DNA of 5,657 bases from Bacillota bacterium (lineage in GTDB: Bacteria; Bacillota; Clostridia; Christensenellales; Aristaeellaceae), in assembly GCA_019137115.1 (NCBI GenBank), contig JAGVSV010000105.1, positions 1-5,657 of the forward strand, read 5' to 3'. A program made the position numbers and the translations under genes. Below, piece after piece: positions 5,241 through 5,657 of this stretch; position 1 is the stretch's first letter, and the number at the start of each line of letters is the position of its first letter. The notes under the pieces were generated by a model. The model had not been told where the DNA came from, did not search any database, and was given only the letters and a program-made list of their open reading frames with translations.

Positions 5241-5657
5241 TTGTTGTACCAAGCTCCCGATGAAAAGGCGCGGCAGGCTTTTCACCAGGGCACCAGCCGG
5301 TATGCCTATCGCATGCTGGGCGCGCATCCGATCACACAGGATGGCGAGCGCCTGTGGCATTTCGCGGTCTGGGCGCCCAATGCCCGCAAGGTGAGCGTCA
5401 CGGGAGAGTTCTGCGCCTGGGCGTATGAGCAGTACCCGATGAAAAAGCAGCACGACGGCACGTGGGAACTGCGCCTGCCGGACAGGCTGTTCACAAAGGA
5501 AAGCGACCCGGCGCGCTTCAACTATCCGGACGCCGAAGCCAAGCTTAGAACGTACAAGTTCGCGGTGCTCACCCAGGAAGGGTCGTGGCACCTGCGGGCC
5601 GACCCGTTTGCCTTCCGTGCCGAACTAAGGCCCAACAACGCAAGCGTCCTGTATGAC
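5241..5657 (+). CDS. glgB: Glycogen (1,4-alpha-glucan) branching enzyme, N-terminal part, 3' end outside window
   Basis: The visible 139 residues are the start of a GlgB-type enzyme, which cuts alpha-1,4 glucan chains and rejoins them as alpha-1,6 branches in glycogen synthesis in the cytoplasm. Recognisable parts are AFHQGTSRYAYRMLGAHP (13-30), the WAPNARKVSVTGEF block of the CBM48/N-terminal beta-sandwich (44-57), GTWELRLP (73-80), TYKFAV (104-109), and RADPFAFRAELRPNNAS (119-135), which leads towards the GH13 barrel. The catalytic GH13 domain lies beyond the window. The linker between the ELRLP and TYKFAV strands (about 81-103) seems longer than usual for GlgB. The start is TTG with a strong purine-rich ribosome binding site, behind an extended -10 promoter. 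The gene may head a glycogen operon that continues to the right. Other CBM48-GH13 enzymes such as TreZ are less likely because of the GAHP motif and the RPxxAS segment. Confidence 0.92.
   Translation, partial: MLYQAPDEKARQAFHQGTSRYAYRMLGAHPITQDGERLWHFAVWAPNARKVSVTGEFCAWAYEQYPMKKQHDGTWELRLPDRLFTKESDPARFNYPDAEAKLRTYKFAVLTQEGSWHLRADPFAFRAELRPNNASVLYD

Noticed and set aside
4378..5394. 338-residue open frame on the plus strand opposite the nucleotidyltransferase and into glgB
   Set aside because: The translation is His/Arg/Gln-rich low-complexity sequence without motifs, and it conflicts with two well-supported genes and the glgB promoter.
1..5657. Possible hidden defence, mobile or CRISPR-like system
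   Set aside because: I found no repeat-spacer array, transposase, integrase, phage gene or defence-domain set. The nucleotidyltransferase stands alone without a toxin or antitoxin partner, and the other genes are metabolic.

Overview
The window carries seven protein genes, two of them cut by the window edges. The DNA is GC-rich by eye. Genes are packed with short gaps, strong AGGAGG-type Shine-Dalgarno (SD) sites, sigma-70-type promoters and occasional TTG or GTG starts. The proteins look like those of high-GC Bacillota (for example Christensenellales-like Clostridia) or Chloroflexota. The sequence alone does not settle which. There is no sign of phage, insertion sequence, CRISPR, tRNA or rRNA.

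Region 1 (positions 1-3513, plus strand) is a sugar or polyol oxidation cluster. It holds the C-terminal part of a short-chain dehydrogenase, a complete zinc-dependent medium-chain alcohol dehydrogenase of the erythritol/L-threitol dehydrogenase type, a Gfo/Idh/MocA oxidoreductase, and a TIM-barrel isomerase of the hydroxypyruvate isomerase family. The last two are 19 bases apart and surely cotranscribed. A stem-loop and a TATAAT box lie between the alcohol dehydrogenase and the Gfo/Idh/MocA gene, so these may be two transcription units. Together they suggest NAD(P)-linked oxidation of a small polyol or sugar followed by ketose/aldose isomerisation. No kinase, aldolase, transporter or regulator is visible, so the substrate is not determined.

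Region 2 (3514-4001) starts with a perfect 13-bp stem-loop whose 3' arm overlaps a sigma-70-like promoter. This drives a 125-residue thioredoxin-fold protein. The protein appears to have lost the CxxC pair of its family and instead has an N-terminal cluster of four cysteines. It is the most unusual gene in the window.

Region 3 (3991-5043, minus strand) is a nucleotidyltransferase-superfamily protein. Its stop region overlaps the previous gene tail-to-tail by 11 bases. Just upstream of its GTG start is a possible 13-codon leader ORF with a strong SD site, whose stop codon overlaps that GTG.

Region 4 (5044-5657) is a divergent intergenic region with a convincing extended -10 promoter reading right, followed by the 5' part of glgB (glycogen branching enzyme), which starts at TTG and runs off the window end.

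The window looks like ordinary chromosomal metabolic DNA. I see no complete undescribed system. The points worth following are the CxxC-less thioredoxin-like protein, the candidate coupled leader peptide, and the unassigned substrate of the oxidation cluster.
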